From NCBI RefSeq assembly GCF_000388065.1, contig NW_009242972.1, positions 3,445,837-3,467,284 on the forward strand: 21,448 nt of DNA, given 5' to 3'. A program made the translations under genes and the position numbers. Each line of letters begins with the position of its first letter. Positions within the stretch are counted from its first letter, which is position 1. The notes beneath the pieces were generated by a model. The model did not search any database. It was not told the origin of the DNA and was given only the letters and a program-made list of their open reading frames with translations. This document shows, in pieces, positions 18,341-21,448 of this stretch. The stretch comes from Fonticula alba (Eukaryota > Opisthokonta > Rotosphaerida > Fonticulaceae).

Positions 18341-18360
18341 GCGCGCGCGCGCGCGCGCGC
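18341..18360. repeat. (GC)10 alternating tract
   Basis: A twenty-base perfect GC dinucleotide array, directly followed by a short CA/GT-rich stretch (18370-18420). It belongs to the same class as the 12.7-14.2 kb arrays. Confidence 0.9.
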
Positions 18361-19408
18361 TTGTTCGCGAGAGGGACACACTTAGACACGGGCAGACACG
18401 GCTCTGCACACGCACACAGGCGCACGGAGGAATAACCACAATCCGGGCTCGGGCGGATCCGCCCCTGCCCGGCCGGCCCCCTTCTTCGCCGCCGCGCTGC
18501 TCATTCTCCCCAGGGGGTTGGGTCTTGGAGGGGGGTTGTGCTGGCCGCGCGGGCACACCACCCTCTCCCTTGGGTTCGTTTGTTTGCCGGGAGTCGGGAG
18601 CCTTTCGCTTGCCGCCGGGGTAGGAATGCCCCGGGCCGTTTGCGGGCGAAGACGCTCTGCTACCGTGAGGCGGGACATCGGCGATTGCGGGGGCCACCAG
18701 CCGGGGGCCACTGGTGAGGACTTCTCAAGGGCCGTGCCGGGCAGGGTGGGACGAGCGACAGTTCCCGTTGGCCGCTTCCCCCTCTGGCCCCTCGCCGCGC
18801 ACGTCCCGGGTCGAAATGACCCGGGCAGGTACTTCGACCGGGCCGCGGGCCGCGGGCCGGGGGCCGGGGGCCGCGGACCGCAATCCCATACACCCCACAC
18901 CCACGGGCCTCAGCGCGCCCCGCATGTCGTGCCCGAAGACGCGGGTGCTGGGATCTAGTTCTCGTGCCCTCTCCTCCCTCTGTCGCTCTCTCTCTCTCTC
19001 CCTCCCCGCGCATGTGTATCTGCGTCTCTCAAGAATGCCCGCCCACAGAGGAGCGATGAGGGGGCAATACAGGCAGCAGGGCCAAATCCACGCCCAAGCC
19101 CGCATGTGCGGCCAGCGCGGGTCTATTTGTACCGATACACCTCAGACGCACGGATGCACTAGCGAAAGGACGCAGGCCTCGGTGGAAATGGTCCTCGCCT
19201 GGAGACAGTGGTCGCGAAATGTTGTCCGGGGAAAACACAAGAGCAATGCTGACAATCCCCGGGGAGGGGGATTGCGCCGCGGACTGGCGGCCATATTTCC
19301 GGCCCCCAGCACGGTGCTGGTGTCTGGTCAGCCACATGCCGACGCCCAGGCCTCCGCAAGTAAAGTGCATGCATATTTACGTGTACATGTGGGTGTGAGC
19401 GGGGGGGG
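18361..19408. other. No confident gene; one protein-like ORF
   Basis: A 113-codon minus-strand ORF (19029-19370) has a balanced amino-acid composition without low complexity, unlike most frames here, but no recognised motif and no supporting splice sites. A plus-strand CT block lies at about 18963-19005. GC-rich short tandem elements (GGCCGCG/GGCCGGG) fill 18840-18880. I do not call a gene. Confidence 0.4.
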
Positions 19409-19490
19409 GGGAGAGAGAGAGAGAGAGACAGAGAGACAGAGAGACAGAGAGCTAGAGAGAGACAGAGACAGAGATAGAAAGAGAGGGCGG
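19409..19490. repeat. GA/GACA microsatellite block
   Basis: A G run is followed by GA dinucleotides and then GAGACA-type repeats and degenerate GA sequence over about 80 bases. It is purine-rich on the plus strand. Elsewhere in this window that orientation marks non-coding parts of minus-strand transcripts. Confidence 0.85.
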
Positions 19491-21448
19491 GCAGAGGGAC
19501 GTCGGTCCGTTTCCGCGCATCGGTCTCTGGTGCGACGTGCCCAAGTTCGGGCAGGGGCCACCCATCGCGGGGGAGCTACACGCCCCCGCGGCCCCCGCCC
19601 TCGCCCCCTGTACACCGGCCCCTACAAGCAGCCGATGGTGGAAACCCTCTCCCGCTCCCAGCCCGGAGGCAGGGCCGTCGGCCGCTGCAACGCCTTCAGG
19701 GCATGTCAGGACATGGGTAAGCAGGCCGGCGTGCTCACCTTGCGGCGTCGGGGCCTCTTCCAAAGGCCAAATGTGGGCACTTCGATGGGTGTGTGCGGAG
19801 GCAGGGGCAGGGCAAGTTGCCAGGCTGGCCAGCCGGCCGGCCGGCCGGCCCCGGGCATCCGCCAACCGTGGGGGGACACAGTATCCGGGGATGCGAGGGG
19901 CGGGGGGGGGGGGGGGGAGCTTGGTGGTGCATCGAGCTGGGCCAGCGGGGAAAACGTCTCGCGAAATCCCGGACGCCCTGCCGCTCTTGCGGCCGAGAAC
20001 TTTGCCGCCTGAGAGGGCTGGGGGTGAAGGAACAGGCGGAGTGGGGGGGGGGACTGCCCGCGAGAGGTGCTCAGCCGGGAGGGGGAAATCACCCGTTTTC
20101 AAGGGCTTCGAGGAGCAGGTCAGCTCACCGTCGAGGCCCGGGGGCCGGTCGGGTCGAGCGAAGAGGGGAGGTTTGGGGAGGGGCCCTTATGAGTGCAGAT
20201 CCACAAACATTGGGCCGAAAAACCAACCTCACCGACCAAAATTGGCCGGCTGAATGAGCAAGCTGTCCACGGCACCGGGGCGCTCGCTGATCCCCACCAG
20301 ACGATCGGCCTGCCGGCGGCGCGGGCCTGCTGGCCTCGGCCCATCCAGCCGGGCCTGCGCACATGTGCGCACGGCCCCCTCGGCGGCGGACGCCACTGGA
20401 TTTACATCTGCCCGGGCACGGCGGCCCGGGCCGGGAACCTGAATCCGGCGAACAGCCACCGGTGCCCGGACAAAACGTCTCTTGCCGAAGACACGTATAT
20501 TTGAGGGGGGGGGGGGCGGGGCGGGAGGAGAGAGAATGCCGGAGTCGGAGGTGGATCTCACGAAAGAAGAACACCCCCGAGTCCACACGCGCGGGTGCTT
20601 CTTCCGTCGGGCCTCGGCGACAGGGCACGGGGAGGGGGCGAAGCGGGCGGGTGGGCCTACACCATGGGCAAGCAAAAGCATGACTCTGACTCACACTGCT
20701 CCGGGCAGGGACCCACGCTCGCGAGCAAGCCGCGAAAGGGTCGGGCGGGAGCCGGGGGGGGGGCGTGAGAGGCCGGAGGGGGGTCGCGGGGCAGGGGGGC
20801 GGCGGGGGGGGGAAATAAAAATAGAGGCGCACGATTCAGCGCGGGCGCGATCTGAGCACTTGTGCTTGTGGCCGCCCTGCCACGGGCGCGTAGGGGGCTG
20901 GCTCGGCTGGCCGAGCCCCCGGAGCAGCACGTACACCCAAACGCCGAAGCCAGCGGCCAGCCCATGAATCCGTGATCCGCGTGTGAGATTGGGCCCTTCG
21001 GCCGGCCAGGCGGGGCCGGATCTCACGCGGGGGCGCGCTTTTTTGTGGGCTCGGGCCTGTTTCCCGGAATCCGGCCTCCGAAGGGCGGGCGACCAGCCAT
21101 CGAGCCCCCCCTCTCGCCGTCGCCGCTCGGGGTGCCCGGGGCGCCGGCGGGAGGGGATTTGGTCCGAACACGATGGCTCCGGGCCACTGGCGGGGATCGG
21201 CCGCAAAACGGGCCACCCCTTCGTCGGGGTGTTGGTGCTGGGGCTTTTTTTCTTGCCCCCGCCTTCCGCCGAACAGGCGGACCCGCCCCCCGGGCTCCTT
21301 CGCCCAACGCCCGTCGCCCCCCCCCCCCGGTCCTCGGGCCACCGCAGATGGTGCCGGCGGGCCCGGAGAGGGTGCGCGCGAGCGGGAGCGGGGGGGGGGG
21401 CGCGGGGGGGGGGGCTGGTCAGTGCGCTGCTCGCGGAGGGGGGCATCC
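19491..21448. other. GC-rich right end, no confident gene
   Basis: Donor-like sites are present (minus CAAG|GTGAGC at 19738, plus ATGG|GTAAGC at about 19715), but no phase-compatible exon pair was found. A (CCGG)n palindromic patch lies at 19832-19850 and a G16 run at 19902-19917. A 251-codon minus-strand frame (20691-21446) runs to the window edge. It has one hydrophobic patch (FGVWVYVLL) and no recognised domain, so it could be the 3' part of a gene continuing outside, or chance. Confidence 0.4.

Noticed and set aside
19029-19739. Two-exon minus-strand gene joining the frame ending at 19739 (CAAG|GTGAGC) to the ORF at 19029-19370
   Set aside because: The donor is phase 0, but the only near acceptor (19352) is phase 1. 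No phase-compatible junction was found.
11903-21448. tRNA, 5S or other RNA genes
   Set aside because: No GGTTCGA-type B box with a matching A box, and no 5S-like block, was seen on either strand. Nearby partial matches (for example at 14908 and 16204) lack the rest of the structure.

Overview
The window looks like nuclear DNA from a GC-rich, intron-bearing unicellular eukaryote. The signs are short spliceosomal introns with pyrimidine tracts, a Kozak-like start codon, very long low-complexity proteins, and dense CT/GA, CA/GT, GC and mononucleotide repeats. The overall style resembles nucleariid slime moulds such as Fonticula alba. That assignment is inference from style, not from a match.

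Bases 1-5190 hold a plus-strand gene and its 3' flank. Eight exons (54-3213) splice into a 627-residue protein with the layout of a MAP-kinase-type kinase domain. It has lost the beta3 lysine, the HRD aspartate, the catalytic-loop asparagine and an intact DFG, so it should be a pseudokinase. All seven introns begin GTGCGT or GTGCGC. A CT-rich 3' flank follows, with a possible polyadenylation signal near 4126. Then comes a roughly 1 kb convergent intergenic stretch.

Bases 5188-11619 hold a minus-strand gene, convergent with the first. Its three coding exons encode about 2059 residues. Three tandem C2H2 zinc fingers (about residues 665-750) sit inside enormous Pro/Gly/Ser/Gln/His-rich arms. The first two fingers carry the tandem CWCH2 signature (C-x-W-x-x-C) seen in the Zic/Gli, PacC/Rim101, AEBP2 and Zap1 lineages. 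It is therefore a probable DNA-binding transcription regulator. A leader intron with a GTGCGT donor probably lies upstream of its start codon.

Bases about 11.9-21.4 kb are GC-rich DNA full of simple repeats: alternating GC and CA/GT tracts, G or C runs of up to 21, and GA/CT blocks. I find no convincing gene there. Long open frames exist on both strands, but they are what GC-rich, stop-poor DNA gives by chance, and none shows a recognisable domain. A few weak exon or promoter candidates are recorded with low confidence.

The two genes encode a signalling-type pseudokinase and a transcription factor. Nothing in the sequence ties them functionally; they only share a 3' intergenic region. No rRNA, tRNA, transposon or CRISPR array was recognised.
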